In this document: piece after piece, positions 46,696 to 55,867 of the stretch
Numbering within the stretch: position 1 is the stretch's first letter
How the letters are laid out: every line of letters starts with the position of its first letter
NCBI RefSeq assembly: GCF_947499945.1
Contig: NZ_CANMQD010000003.1
Location: 104,120 to 168,119 of the forward strand
Direction of reading: 5' to 3'
DNA from: an uncultured Sulfitobacter sp.
GTDB lineage: Bacteria; Pseudomonadota; Alphaproteobacteria; Rhodobacterales; Rhodobacteraceae
Length of the DNA: 64,000 nt
Program-made: the position numbers and the translations under genes
The notes under the pieces: model-generated
The model's database searches: none
What the model was told of the DNA's origin: nothing
What the model saw: the letters and a program-made list of their open reading frames with translations, nothing else

Positions 46696-46979
46696 AGCTT
46701 GCGCCCTCTGCTGCGGGCCACATCGCGGGCAAGTTTTACATCGCTGATCTCATGAGTGAGCGTGTTGCGCGTTACCACCAGCCAAGAGCGATCCCCCGCC
46801 TCATGAAACCACAACTCCTCATGCCAGCCAGCAGGGTTGTCCCGCAGATAGCCGTAGTCATAGAAATCTTGCGCAGCGGTATCTGACCCTGCATCGGGGC
46901 GATCAATCAGACGCGCATCCCCCATATAAGTGAATTCTGCGCTGTCGCGAGGGCCGAGAAGGGGGTGATTTATGATCAT
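46692..46979 (-). CDS. soxD: sarcosine oxidase delta subunit (Cys-free variant)
   Basis: A 95-aa SoxD with INHPLLGPRDSAEFTYMGD and HEELWFHEAGDRSWLVVTRNT. In the Corynebacterium-type subunit the first segment is CPxCGPR and holds zinc; here it is HPLLGPR and the protein has no Cys at all, so the zinc site is lost. I start at MIINHPL as in the family; a TTG 15 codons upstream is unlikely. It overlaps soxA by 4 nt. Confidence 0.88.
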   Translation of the reverse strand: MIINHPLLGPRDSAEFTYMGDARLIDRPDAGSDTAAQDFYDYGYLRDNPAGWHEELWFHEAGDRSWLVVTRNTLTHEISDVKLARDVARSRGRKL

Positions 46980-47039
46980 TTTTGCGGTGCTCGCGGTAAG
47001 TGCGGGATTGAGTTTAATTGGCAAATGAAGCGGGGCGCG

Positions 47040-48290
47040 TTAGTGCAGGTTGGGCTGGTTTCCCATGCCTTTTTCGTCGATCAATAATCCGCGCTCGAAC
47101 CGATCAAACCGGTAGGCGGTGGCATTGGGATGGGGCGCATCGCGGGCGAGCAGATGTGCAAAGCACATGCCGGAGGCAGGCGTGGCCTTGAACCCGCCAT
47201 AGCACCAGCCGCCGTTGAAATAGAGCCCGTCGATATGGGTTTTGTCGATGATGGGCGAGCCGTCCATGGACATGTCCATGATGCCGCCCCACATGCGCAG
47301 AAGCCGCGCACGGCCAAAGGCGGGAAAGATTGCCATGCCGCCCTCGCATACATCCTCGACCACGGGGAGGTTGCCGCGCTGGGCATAGGAGTTGTAGCCG
47401 TCGATATCGCCGCCAAAGACCAACCCGCCCTTGTCGGATTGGCTGACGTAGAAATGGCCCGCGCCGAACGTGACAACGCCGGGCAGTACGGGTTTCAGGC
47501 CCTCGGAAACAAACGCTTGGAGGACGTGGCTCTCAATGGGCAGGCGCATGTTTGCATGTGCCATCAAACGGCTGGAGGAGCCTGCAACGGCGCAGCCGAT
47601 TTTGGCAGCCCCGATGAAGCCGCGTGTGGTGTCCACGCCCAAAGCTTTGCCGTTCTCGATTTTGAAGCCAGTGACTTCGCAATTCTGGATGATGTCCACG
47701 CCGAGGCTATCTGCGCCGCGGGCATAGCCCCACGCAACAGCATCATGGCGCACGGTGCCGCCGCGATGCTGTGCAAGCCCCCCTTTGATCGGGAAGCGGG
47801 CATCGTCGGTGTTTAGAAACGGATAGCGCGCTTTGATCTGGGCGGTTGTGAGCATCTCGGCGTCCGCGCCATTGAGGATCATTGCATTGCCCCGCCTGAT
47901 GAAGGCATCACGCTGGGCATCGGAATGGATGAGGTTAAGGATGCCGCGCTGTGACACCATGGCGTTGAAGTTGAAATCCTGCTCCAACCCTTCCCAGAGC
48001 TTGAGCGACATCTCGTAGAACGGCTCGTTCCCATCAAGCAGGTAGTTGGAGCGGATGATGGTTGTGTTGCGCCCCACATTGCCGCCGCCGATCCAGCCTT
48101 TTTCCAGCACGGCGATCCGCTTTTGCTTGAATTCTTTGGCGAGGTAATAGGCTGTGGCAAGGCCGTGACCACCGCCACCGATGATGATGATATCATAGCG
48201 CGCTTGCGGCTCTGGTTCACGCCACGCGGGGGTCCAGCCTTTGTGCCCGGTCAGGGCTTCTTTGATCACACGCAGTCCTGAAAAACGCAT
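47040..48290 (-). CDS. soxB: sarcosine oxidase beta subunit
   Basis: A 416-aa flavin subunit with FAD motif IIGGGGHGLATAYYLA, GWIGGGNVGRNTTIIRSNYL, and the covalent-FMN region in GTVRHDAVAWGYARGA. Further segments are FGGDIDGYNSYAQRG and CYGGFKATPASGMCFAHLL. It is the first gene of the soxBDAG operon. The 310 bp upstream, shared with the divergent CoA-ligase gene, should hold both promoters. Confidence 0.95.
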   Translation of the reverse strand: MRFSGLRVIKEALTGHKGWTPAWREPEPQARYDIIIIGGGGHGLATAYYLAKEFKQKRIAVLEKGWIGGGNVGRNTTIIRSNYLLDGNEPFYEMSLKLWEGLEQDFNFNAMVSQRGILNLIHSDAQRDAFIRRGNAMILNGADAEMLTTAQIKARYPFLNTDDARFPIKGGLAQHRGGTVRHDAVAWGYARGADSLGVDIIQNCEVTGFKIENGKALGVDTTRGFIGAAKIGCAVAGSSSRLMAHANMRLPIESHVLQAFVSEGLKPVLPGVVTFGAGHFYVSQSDKGGLVFGGDIDGYNSYAQRGNLPVVEDVCEGGMAIFPAFGRARLLRMWGGIMDMSMDGSPIIDKTHIDGLYFNGGWCYGGFKATPASGMCFAHLLARDAPHPNATAYRFDRFERGLLIDEKGMGNQPNLH

Positions 48291-48600
48291 TTTTCCATCC
48301 TCTTTGGGACAGCTTCAGGGATAGCTGCGTCCATGTCCATGTGAGTTCTGACATTGGGGTGGTCAAATACGACATGGGTATGGAATTTTCAATCCTTCAC
48401 CTCGTTTTGCCCTGCCAGGACGCAGCCTGTGATATGACGCTACGTGAGAGCCGCGGGAGGGTCTGTGTTTAGAATGGACAGTCGGCGGATTATTTGGCCT
48501 ATTTTCAAACACAAATTATAGCTGCTGGTGGACTCTACTGATGGCTGATCAAAGACAACGCCCCGCGCAAAAGGGCCATACCTTACAGGAGAGATATCCC
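48291..48600. other. divergent promoter region
   Basis: It lies between soxB (minus) and the CoA-ligase gene (plus). The open frame upstream of the ligase start (from 48541) has no ribosome binding site, so I treat it as untranslated. No repeat or RNA is seen. Confidence 0.4.
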
Positions 48601-50214
48601 ATGCTTGGACAAATGATGCAGATGCCACTGACCATTGGCAGTTTGATTGATCACGCGGCGCGGTTTCACAGCGCAGGCGAGATTGTATCAGTCGAGACAG
48701 CAGGCGGGATTGAAAATACGACATGGGGCGAAGTTGGCGCCAATGCGCGGCGTCTGGCCAGTGCGCTGTGCAAGCTGGGGCTGGATCAAGGCGCACGCTG
48801 TGGCACGATCGCATGGAACAATCGCCGGCATCTGGAGATTTACTTTGGCGTGGCAGGGGGCGGTTTTGTTTGCCACACGATCAACCCGCGCATGGGGCCA
48901 GAGCAGATGGTCTATGTCATCAACCACGCGGAGGATCAGGTACTGTTCATCGACGCCACTTTTGTTCCAGCTGCGGGAAAGCTGGCACCAGCGCTCAAAC
49001 ATACCAAGTATATCGTTATGATGGGGCCGCGAGATGAGGCAGCTGCAGAGGCCGTGCCGGGCCTGTTGTTCTTTGACGAGCTTTTGGAGACTGGAGACGC
49101 TGACGCGGCATTCCCTGACCTTGACGAGAACGCAGCGTCGAGCCTGTGCTATACTTCAGGCACCACGGGCGACCCTAAAGGCGTGCTTTACTCGCACCGC
49201 TCGACCGTGCTGCACACGATTGTGGGCAACCAGCCTGATGCGCTCAATATTTCTGCCACGGATACGGTGCTGCCTGTTGTGCCGATGTTCCATGTGAACG
49301 CTTGGGGTGTGCCGTATATTGCCGCGATGACAGGTTGCAAGTTGGTGCTGCCGGGGCCGAACCTTGACGGAACCAGCCTTGTGAGGCTCATCGACAGCAC
49401 GCATACCACGTTGGCGCTGGGTGTGCCTACAATCTGGATGGGGCTGTTGGCCGCACTCAAGGAAACGGGATCAAAAGTGCCAAGCCTGACGCGCACGGTT
49501 GTCGGCGGCTCCGCACTGCCGCCCTCAATGATCCCGAAGTTTGCCGAATACGGCGTGGACCTCATTCACGCATGGGGCATGACGGAGACATCGCCGCTTG
49601 GCTCGGTAAACCAACTGCTCCAGCGCCATACCGCGCTCTCGGCAGAGGAGCAGGCGGCGATCCGTTTGGGTCAGGGGCGTCCGCCATTTGGTGTCGATTT
49701 GCGCATTGTGGATGAGACGGGCAATGTTCTTCGGCATGACGGGGAGGCGCAGGGTGATCTGCAAATTCGCGGACCATGGATCGTTGATACATATTTTGGC
49801 AAGAAAACCTCTGCGCTTACCGACGATGGCTGGTTTGATACGGGTGATGTGGCCACGATTGACGCTGAAGGGTTCATGATCATCCGTGACCGATCCAAAG
49901 ATATTATCAAATCGGGGGGCGAATGGATATCTACAGTGATGCTGGAGAACATCGCGATCTCCCATCCTGCCATTGCCAACGCCGCCGCAATTGCGGCCCT
50001 GCACGAGAAGTGGGACGAACGCCCCGTACTGGTTGCGATCAAAGCGGGCGAGGTGAGCGAGGAAGAGTTGCTGGCCTTCTACAAAGGCAAAGTCGAGAGC
50101 TGGCAAATCCCCGACGCTGTGATTTTTGTGGATGAATTGCCCATTGGTTCAACCGGAAAAGTGCAGAAAAACAAGCTGCGCGAGCAATACGGCACTGTTC
50201 TACAAGCAACATAG
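48601..50214 (+). CDS. DmdB-like acyl-CoA ligase
   Basis: A 537-aa AMP-forming ligase. It has LCYTSGTTGDPKGVLYSHR, IHAWGMTETSPLGSVNQ, WFDTGDVATID and STGKVQKNKLREQ. The N terminus MLGQMMQMPLTIGSLIDHAA matches DmdB-type enzymes, which activate 3-(methylthio)propionate in DMSP demethylation and also medium-chain fatty acids. AGGAG lies 8 nt before this ATG. No dmdA, dmdC or dmdD is nearby, so the substrate stays open. Confidence 0.85.
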   Translation: MLGQMMQMPLTIGSLIDHAARFHSAGEIVSVETAGGIENTTWGEVGANARRLASALCKLGLDQGARCGTIAWNNRRHLEIYFGVAGGGFVCHTINPRMGPEQMVYVINHAEDQVLFIDATFVPAAGKLAPALKHTKYIVMMGPRDEAAAEAVPGLLFFDELLETGDADAAFPDLDENAASSLCYTSGTTGDPKGVLYSHRSTVLHTIVGNQPDALNISATDTVLPVVPMFHVNAWGVPYIAAMTGCKLVLPGPNLDGTSLVRLIDSTHTTLALGVPTIWMGLLAALKETGSKVPSLTRTVVGGSALPPSMIPKFAEYGVDLIHAWGMTETSPLGSVNQLLQRHTALSAEEQAAIRLGQGRPPFGVDLRIVDETGNVLRHDGEAQGDLQIRGPWIVDTYFGKKTSALTDDGWFDTGDVATIDAEGFMIIRDRSKDIIKSGGEWISTVMLENIAISHPAIANAAAIAALHEKWDERPVLVAIKAGEVSEEELLAFYKGKVESWQIPDAVIFVDELPIGSTGKVQKNKLREQYGTVLQAT

Positions 50215-50278
50215 GGCTATCTGGGCGGATTGAGCCTGCACGACCCGTGCAGGCGAGACCGCAATAAGAGAGTTCGCC

Positions 50279-51946
50279 ATGCAGATCAGCCGCATCATCC
50301 TAGCCTTCACTATGTTGCTTGCCTCATTCGGGCAGGCAGCAGCGCAAGAGACCGTATTCGAGATTCCGGTGCTCAATGAAGGGCTGGCACCACCGCGCGG
50401 TGAAATCGACCTGAGCACGCCGCAAACGGCAATGGAGGCCTTTGTCTTTGCGGCGGAGGATGAGGATTACGTGACCGCGGCGCATGTGCTGAACCTCAAC
50501 GATATACCTGTGACCCAGCAGCCCGAAGTCGGCGCAAATTTGGCGCGGCAACTGTCCGTGGTTATGGATCGCAAGGTTCTGTTATCATGGCAACAACTTC
50601 TGGAACGTCCCGACGCGTTGCTGGCAAATGCGGCTGACAGCAATCCGATGGCCGCAACGCCGCGCAAAAGCCTTCTCATCGGCGTGCTCGACCTTGAAGG
50701 ACGGGGCGTTGCGATCCGTCTGAACCGTGTGCTGCCAAAGGGCGGGCAGGCGCAATGGGTGTTTTCGCGCCAGACCGTATCGCGGATCGAGCCGCTTTTT
50801 GAGCGCTACGGCCCTTCCGCGTTCGAGCGCGCGCTGCCCAAATGGATGCGCACGGATGCCTTCGGCGGTCTCAAATGGTGGGAAATTATCGGTCTTCCGC
50901 TGCTCCTGATTTTGACGGTCACGTTGACGGGCGCGCTTTGGCGGGTCCTTGGACGGTTTGCGAACACAGCGGACGGGACATGGATTTCAGGGTTTTTACG
51001 CGCTCTACGCGCGCCGCTGACCATCGTTCTGATCAGCGCCTTGATAGGGGTTGCGACGGGATCGTTGTTTGTTGTGTCCGGTCCTGTGGCGACGATCCTC
51101 GAGCCGCTTGTAGCGCTGGGGTATGTCGCGGCTGGGGTGATCCTTGTGGTCAATCTGATCGACGCCGCGTTCGACCGGATTGTGAAGGTCGATATCGAGA
51201 CATTGTCCGCGCCCGAGCATGCCGCGCGCCGCAATCTGGCGGGCATTGTGTCTGCCGCGCGCCGCGTTGTGGTGGTGTTGGCTGTGATCGTCGGCACGGG
51301 CATTCTGCTGAGCACTGCAAAGGTGTTCGAGGCGCTTGGCCTGTCGCTTTTGGCGGCGGCGGGATCGTTCACACTGGTCATCGGCTTTGCCGCCCGTGAA
51401 GTTTTGGGCAACATCATCGCGAGCCTGCAAATATCTCTCAACCGCGCCGCGCGGGTTGGCGATCAAGTGATTTACGAGGATAAGCTGGCCACAGTGGAGG
51501 CGGTGCATTTTACGTTCGTGCAATTGCGCGTGTGGGACGACACGCGCCTCATCGTGCCAGTGGCCAAGTTCATCTCAGACGCCTTTGTGAACCGCAATCT
51601 TGAGGCGGGCGGCATGATCCGTACCGTAACGCTGACGCTTGGTACCGCAGTGGACCTCGAAGCGCTGCACGGGGCTTTCGAGAGCTTTCTGTCGAACGAT
51701 GACCGGGTCAAAGCAGACGAGAGTGAGGCGGTAATGACCGGCCAGACAGAGCATGGGCTCATCATGCGCTACGGCGTGCCTGTGCAAAACCCGCTAGACG
51801 GGTGGGACGTGGAATGTGCGATGCGCGCGCATCTGGTGGAGGCTGTCAAGCAGCAGGAAAAAGAGGGCGGTCGGCCAATTCTTCCGCAGATGGGCGTGGC
51901 CACCGCGCCCGCCGCCGACGAGGACGGGGCGGGCGAGGAGAGCTGA
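50279..51946 (+). CDS. MscS-family mechanosensitive channel
   Basis: A 555-aa inner-membrane protein. It has a signal peptide (MQISRIILAFTMLLASFGQA), a periplasmic domain of about 180 residues, four or five membrane segments from about 205, and the MscS pore helix region LSLLAAAGSFTLVIGFAARE followed by NIIASLQISLNRAARVGDQV. A cytoplasmic vestibule follows. It releases solutes on osmotic downshock. It stands apart from its neighbours. Confidence 0.9.
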   Translation: MQISRIILAFTMLLASFGQAAAQETVFEIPVLNEGLAPPRGEIDLSTPQTAMEAFVFAAEDEDYVTAAHVLNLNDIPVTQQPEVGANLARQLSVVMDRKVLLSWQQLLERPDALLANAADSNPMAATPRKSLLIGVLDLEGRGVAIRLNRVLPKGGQAQWVFSRQTVSRIEPLFERYGPSAFERALPKWMRTDAFGGLKWWEIIGLPLLLILTVTLTGALWRVLGRFANTADGTWISGFLRALRAPLTIVLISALIGVATGSLFVVSGPVATILEPLVALGYVAAGVILVVNLIDAAFDRIVKVDIETLSAPEHAARRNLAGIVSAARRVVVVLAVIVGTGILLSTAKVFEALGLSLLAAAGSFTLVIGFAAREVLGNIIASLQISLNRAARVGDQVIYEDKLATVEAVHFTFVQLRVWDDTRLIVPVAKFISDAFVNRNLEAGGMIRTVTLTLGTAVDLEALHGAFESFLSNDDRVKADESEAVMTGQTEHGLIMRYGVPVQNPLDGWDVECAMRAHLVEAVKQQEKEGGRPILPQMGVATAPAADEDGAGEES

Positions 51947-51950
51947 GACT

Positions 51951-53303
51951 TCAAGCTTGCGACAAACCATGATCCAGATCGGCCAGAACCTTGGACACAT
52001 CGGCCTCTTCGATCACCAACGCGGGAGAGATGATCACGTTTGGCCCTGAGACGCGGATCATGGTGCCAGCAGCATATGTCGCTTCATACATCGCATCGAT
52101 CCGTGATTTATCAAGCGGCGCCTTCTTGTCCTTGTCGCCGATAAGCTCCATCGCGGTCATCAGCCCGACACCACCACGGATATCGCCAATAATTTCATGC
52201 TTTTCCTTGAGCGCTTTGAATCCTTCCCACATTTGCGCCCCTCGCGCAGCAGCGTTGTCTTTAACGTTGAGGCGTATGGTTTCCTTGAGGCAGGCGACTG
52301 CGGCTGCAGCCCCTACAGGATGGCCGGAATAGGTGTAGCCCGAGCCGATGTTGGCGGCCCCCGTTGTGTCGTTCTCGAAGGCTTCGGCAACCATATCCGA
52401 GATCATGACGGCCCCAAAAGGGAAGTAGCCATTGGTTATCGCTTTGGCAGTGGCGATCATATCTGGCTTTACGCCGTAGTGGCGGCACCCCGACCAGCTG
52501 CCCAAGCGGCCAAAGGCAGTGATGACTTCATCCAGCAACAGCAGGATACCATGCCGCGAACAAATCTCCCGCACAGCAGGCATGAAGCTGGGGTGCGGCG
52601 GGATCACACCACCTGCACCAAGGACAGGCTCCATGATGAACGCAGCAATGGTGTTTGGTCCTTGGAAGTTGATCTCGTCCTCCAGCGCTTGCAAGCAAAG
52701 CTGCGCAAGCTTCTCTGGATCCGTTTCGTTGAATGGATTGCGATAGGTGTAGGGGGCGGGGATGTGGTGACAGCCCGCCAATAGCGGCTCGTATTGCGTG
52801 CGAAAGTTTGCGTTGCCGTTGATGGATGCGCCGCCCGTATGCGTGCCGTGATAGCCCTTCTTGAGCGACAGGAACTTGGTTCGTCCGCTCTGGCCTCTGA
52901 TTTTGTGATACTGACGTGCCAGCCGTAGCATAACTTCGATGCTGTCCGAGCCGCCAGAAGTAAAAAAGGACCGCGACAGCCCGTCAGGCTCGAAAAACTC
53001 GGCCAGCATATAGCTCAGCTCGATCACTTGGTCATTGGAGGTGCCGCGAAAGGTTGCATAGTAAGGCAACTCGTCAAGCTGGCTTTTTATAGCGTCCTTA
53101 ACGGCATCATTCGAGAACCCGAGGTTCACGTTCCACAGCCCGCCTACAGCATCAATCGTTTCATGTCCGTCGATGTCGGTGATGCGCACCCCTTTGCCTT
53201 TGGTCACAATGCGGGGCGGATTTTTATGCATGTCAGCGGGGTGGGCCATCGCGTGCCACATGTGGCGGGCATTATTAGCCTTGAGGAAGTTTTCGTCTTT
53301 CAT
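51951..53303 (-). CDS. class III PLP aminotransferase
   Basis: A 450-aa omega-amino-acid:pyruvate-type aminotransferase. It has HMWHAMAHP near the N terminus, SFFTSGGSDSIEVMLRLAR, LLLDEVITAFGRLGSW and the PLP lysine in MIATAKAITNGYFPFGA. The donor amine (taurine, beta-alanine, a polyamine or similar) is unknown. It overlaps the IclR gene by 4 nt and is probably regulated with the divergent TctCBA transporter genes. Confidence 0.88.
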   Translation of the reverse strand: MKDENFLKANNARHMWHAMAHPADMHKNPPRIVTKGKGVRITDIDGHETIDAVGGLWNVNLGFSNDAVKDAIKSQLDELPYYATFRGTSNDQVIELSYMLAEFFEPDGLSRSFFTSGGSDSIEVMLRLARQYHKIRGQSGRTKFLSLKKGYHGTHTGGASINGNANFRTQYEPLLAGCHHIPAPYTYRNPFNETDPEKLAQLCLQALEDEINFQGPNTIAAFIMEPVLGAGGVIPPHPSFMPAVREICSRHGILLLLDEVITAFGRLGSWSGCRHYGVKPDMIATAKAITNGYFPFGAVMISDMVAEAFENDTTGAANIGSGYTYSGHPVGAAAAVACLKETIRLNVKDNAAARGAQMWEGFKALKEKHEIIGDIRGGVGLMTAMELIGDKDKKAPLDKSRIDAMYEATYAAGTMIRVSGPNVIISPALVIEEADVSKVLADLDHGLSQA

Positions 53304-54100
53304 GTCGCGTGCTCCGATACTGAGGATAGGGGGGCGGGGGCGATCCCGCCAAGTTCGCGGGTGAGCTTGCGCCCTGTGGCAGTCAGTTCTTGTTCAATTT
53401 TGCGGGCAAGGGGGGAGTCAAATCGCGAGGCGACAGCAGCCACTGCAATTGCGCCTACGGGGCGACCATTGGCATCGAAAAACGCCACCGCCGTCCCGAT
53501 TACATCATCTTCATAGGATTGCTCGGCACGGGCAAAGCCTTGGGCGCGAAATTTGGCAAAGAGAGGCTCCAACATTTCGGGTGTAACTGGGGTGTTTTCG
53601 GTAAAGCGCTCAAACCGCGAGGAGGCGACAAAGGCCGCGCGCTCGGCTTGTGGCATATGGGCCGCGATGATCATACCCGATGCTGTGGCATGCAGCGGCA
53701 GATCAACCGAGGGGTCCATGAATACGCGGGTGGCGCGGTCAGGCTCGTTCACCAGTGCGGTAAGAAGGCGACCCGCAGAGAGCACGGTGGCGTGTGCGGT
53801 TTCTTGGGTGCTGTCGCGCAGGGCGTCCACATGCGGCTGCAGGATCGCCAGTAACGGAAAACTGCGTTCACGGATGCGGGCCAAATTGATCGGGGCGAGG
53901 CCAAGGCGATAGTGCTTTGACTGCTGGTCTTGCTCTACAAAGCCGTTCCGCTCTAGCGCTGTCATACACCGTAGCGTGGTCGTTTTGTCATATCCTGCAA
54001 GGCGGGCAAGCTCGCTCAGCCCCATCTCTGGCCGCTGGAGCGAGAAATGCCGTAGCAAAGACAGTGCCTTGTCGACAGTGCTCATGACGGGTTTCGACAT
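53300..54100 (-). CDS. IclR-family transcriptional regulator
   Basis: A 266-aa regulator starting MSKPVMSTVDKALSLLRHFS with helix-turn-helix MGLSELARLAGYDKTTTLRCMTALERNGFV, and an effector domain with ETAHATVLSAGRLLTAL, LPLHATASGMIIAAHM, and FARAEQSYEDDVIGTAVAFFD. The frame extends upstream to 54169 with no better start. It is divergent from the tctCBA genes, which it probably controls together with the aminotransferase. Confidence 0.87.
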   Translation of the reverse strand: MSKPVMSTVDKALSLLRHFSLQRPEMGLSELARLAGYDKTTTLRCMTALERNGFVEQDQQSKHYRLGLAPINLARIRERSFPLLAILQPHVDALRDSTQETAHATVLSAGRLLTALVNEPDRATRVFMDPSVDLPLHATASGMIIAAHMPQAERAAFVASSRFERFTENTPVTPEMLEPLFAKFRAQGFARAEQSYEDDVIGTAVAFFDANGRPVGAIAVAAVASRFDSPLARKIEQELTATGRKLTRELGGIAPAPLSSVSEHAT

Positions 54101-54185
54101 ATCTTTAGCAAACTCCAATGTGGGGTGGTGAAGAGGTGCTTCACAGGGACGTTGACAGATAGAATTCACCTGTGCAAACTATATG

Positions 54186-54196
54186 TACCGACGGTA
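54186..54196. promoter_or_regulatory. small palindrome in the IclR/TctC gap
   Basis: TACCG-A-CGGTA is a perfect 5-1-5 palindrome, 86 bp upstream of the divergent IclR start and 94 bp before tctC. IclR proteins bind such elements, but this one is short. Confidence 0.3.
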
Positions 54197-54289
54197 ACAA
54201 TAGTGAACCAGTAACGTCAAGCTGGGAAACTCATGCGTCACCGAAGCGATATTATAAGGGGTCAAAAGACCCTCATCAGGGAGAAGAAG

Positions 54290-55237
54290 ATGAAGAACGT
54301 CACCAAGGCCATTCTGGCTACTACTACAGCGCTTGCGCTGTTTGCAGCCCCCATCGCGGCAGTTGCCGAATACCCCGAAAAGCCTGTCTCGTTCGTTGTG
54401 CCATGGCCTCCCGGTGATCTTGAGGATGTGCTGACGCGGATGATCGCCGAGGATTTCCAGACCAAATACGGTGTTCCAGCAGCAGTTGTGAACAAGCCCG
54501 GCGGCGGCGGCGGCCCATTCCCTGGTGCGGTTGAAGTGGCAGTGGCCCCTGCGGACGGCTATACCATCGGTTCGTTTATCATCGCGGTGCCTGTTGTCGG
54601 CCCGAATATCGGCATTCCCGAACTGAGCCCTGATCCGTTCGAGCCGCTTGGCACCTTCCTTACGTACCCCTTTGTGATCGTTGCAGGCAAAGATGCGCCT
54701 TATGACGACATGGCGGGCTTGGCCGCACATGCCAAGGGAAACGAAGTCGCACTTGGCCATTTCGGTGCGCCATTGGTGCCGACGCAGGTGACCAAGGCAT
54801 TGGCCAAAAAGATGGGCTTTTCCTATGCCTCGGATGCGGCATTCGACGCGCTGGATTGCAATACGCTGGCCTCGGGTGATGTGGACGTGATCAACACGAC
54901 ACTGCAACTGGTTCTGCCCTGCTTGGACGATGTAAAAGTGCTGGCCTCCATCGGTGGCGAGCGCATCAGCCTTACTCCTGACACGCCAACAGTGGCCGAG
55001 CTTGCGCCAGACTTGAACGTATCGCTTTGGAACGGATTGTTTGTGCACAAAGACACCCCTGCAGACGTGCGTGAAAAAATTATCGCAGTTGCCTCTGAGA
55101 CAATGATGTCCGAGCGCGCACAGGCATTGGCTGCCGAGACGGGTGCGCTGGTCTATTGGTCCGATGCCGAAGCGAGCAAAACGCTGATCGCACAGGACAT
55201 CGAGACGATGGGTGCCATCGGCGCCATGCTCGAATAA
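54290..55237 (+). CDS. tripartite tricarboxylate transporter binding protein (TctC)
   Basis: A 315-aa periplasmic Bug/TctC protein. The signal peptide is MKNVTKAILATTTALALFAA, followed by YPEKPVSFVVPWPPGDLEDVL, the usual VVNKPGGGG and APADGYTIGSF. GGGAG precedes the ATG. It delivers an organic acid to the TctAB permease. A large antisense frame over this gene is not real. Confidence 0.93.
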   Translation: MKNVTKAILATTTALALFAAPIAAVAEYPEKPVSFVVPWPPGDLEDVLTRMIAEDFQTKYGVPAAVVNKPGGGGGPFPGAVEVAVAPADGYTIGSFIIAVPVVGPNIGIPELSPDPFEPLGTFLTYPFVIVAGKDAPYDDMAGLAAHAKGNEVALGHFGAPLVPTQVTKALAKKMGFSYASDAAFDALDCNTLASGDVDVINTTLQLVLPCLDDVKVLASIGGERISLTPDTPTVAELAPDLNVSLWNGLFVHKDTPADVREKIIAVASETMMSERAQALAAETGALVYWSDAEASKTLIAQDIETMGAIGAMLE

Positions 55238-55245
55238 GTCAAACC

Positions 55246-55280
55246 GCAGCGCCGCTTTGTTCAAAGGCGGCTCTGCTTTT
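55246..55280 (+). terminator. hairpin after the binding-protein gene
   Basis: GCCGC-TTT pairs with AAA-GGCGGC and GCAG with CTGC in one stem, followed by TTTT. It probably ends most transcripts after the binding-protein gene and so lowers permease expression. Confidence 0.65.
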
Positions 55281-55315
55281 AATCCCCGATCCATTTTTTT
55301 AAAAAAGGTCATGCC

Positions 55316-55855
55316 ATGACCCGTCTCAAAGGGCTACAAGAGCTCTTCAAACGCTACAGGCGTCCGGGTGATATTGTTTTTGCTTGGGCATTTCTGGCGT
55401 TCTCGCTGTTTCTGCTGAGCCAGCTTGGCAGTCAGGCGCCGTGGAAATCGGGCGGCAAAACCTTCACGCAGCCAGCATTCTGGCCGACGGTGTCTATCGC
55501 TCTTATGGCCTTCTTTGCTGCGTTGCATTTGATCTCTTCCGCCTTGTCGCCCCGCATCAACGGCCGCTGGACCGAGGTCTGGGACTGGGTCCGATCTGTC
55601 GAATATGCAGGCTGGTTCATGGCCTATGTCTACACCGTGCCGCAGTTAGGCTACCTTGCGACATCAATGATCTTTGGCGTGCTGTTGGCGGCGCGTGCGG
55701 GATACCGCGATCCGAAAATTTTGATGAGTATGGCGGCCATGGGTGCCACGATTGTGGTGCTGTTCAAATCCTTCCTACAGGTCAAAATCCCCGGTGGGGC
55801 GATCTATGAGATGCTGCCGACCACGCTGCGCTCTTTCATGCTCACCTATTTCTGA
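55316..55855 (+). CDS. TctB-family small permease subunit
   Basis: A 179-aa membrane protein with about four hydrophobic segments (DIVFAWAFLAFSLFLLSQLG, PTVSIALMAFFAALHLIS). It is the small subunit of the tripartite tricarboxylate transporter, encoded between tctC and tctA. Confidence 0.85.
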   Translation: MTRLKGLQELFKRYRRPGDIVFAWAFLAFSLFLLSQLGSQAPWKSGGKTFTQPAFWPTVSIALMAFFAALHLISSALSPRINGRWTEVWDWVRSVEYAGWFMAYVYTVPQLGYLATSMIFGVLLAARAGYRDPKILMSMAAMGATIVVLFKSFLQVKIPGGAIYEMLPTTLRSFMLTYF

Positions 55856-55867
55856 GAGATCTGGATA

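Noticed and set aside
48601..50214. Evidence for a DMSP demethylation locus
   Set aside because: Only a DmdB-like ligase is present; dmdA, dmdC and dmdD are absent, so I keep a general ligase call.
50806..51523. Antisense ORFs over the MscS gene
   Set aside because: Biased composition and no recognisable domain; the sense gene is clear.
54179..55312. 377-codon antisense ORF opposite tctC
   Set aside because: It is a shadow of a GC-rich gene with no family match; tctC has a signal peptide, ribosome binding site and family motifs.
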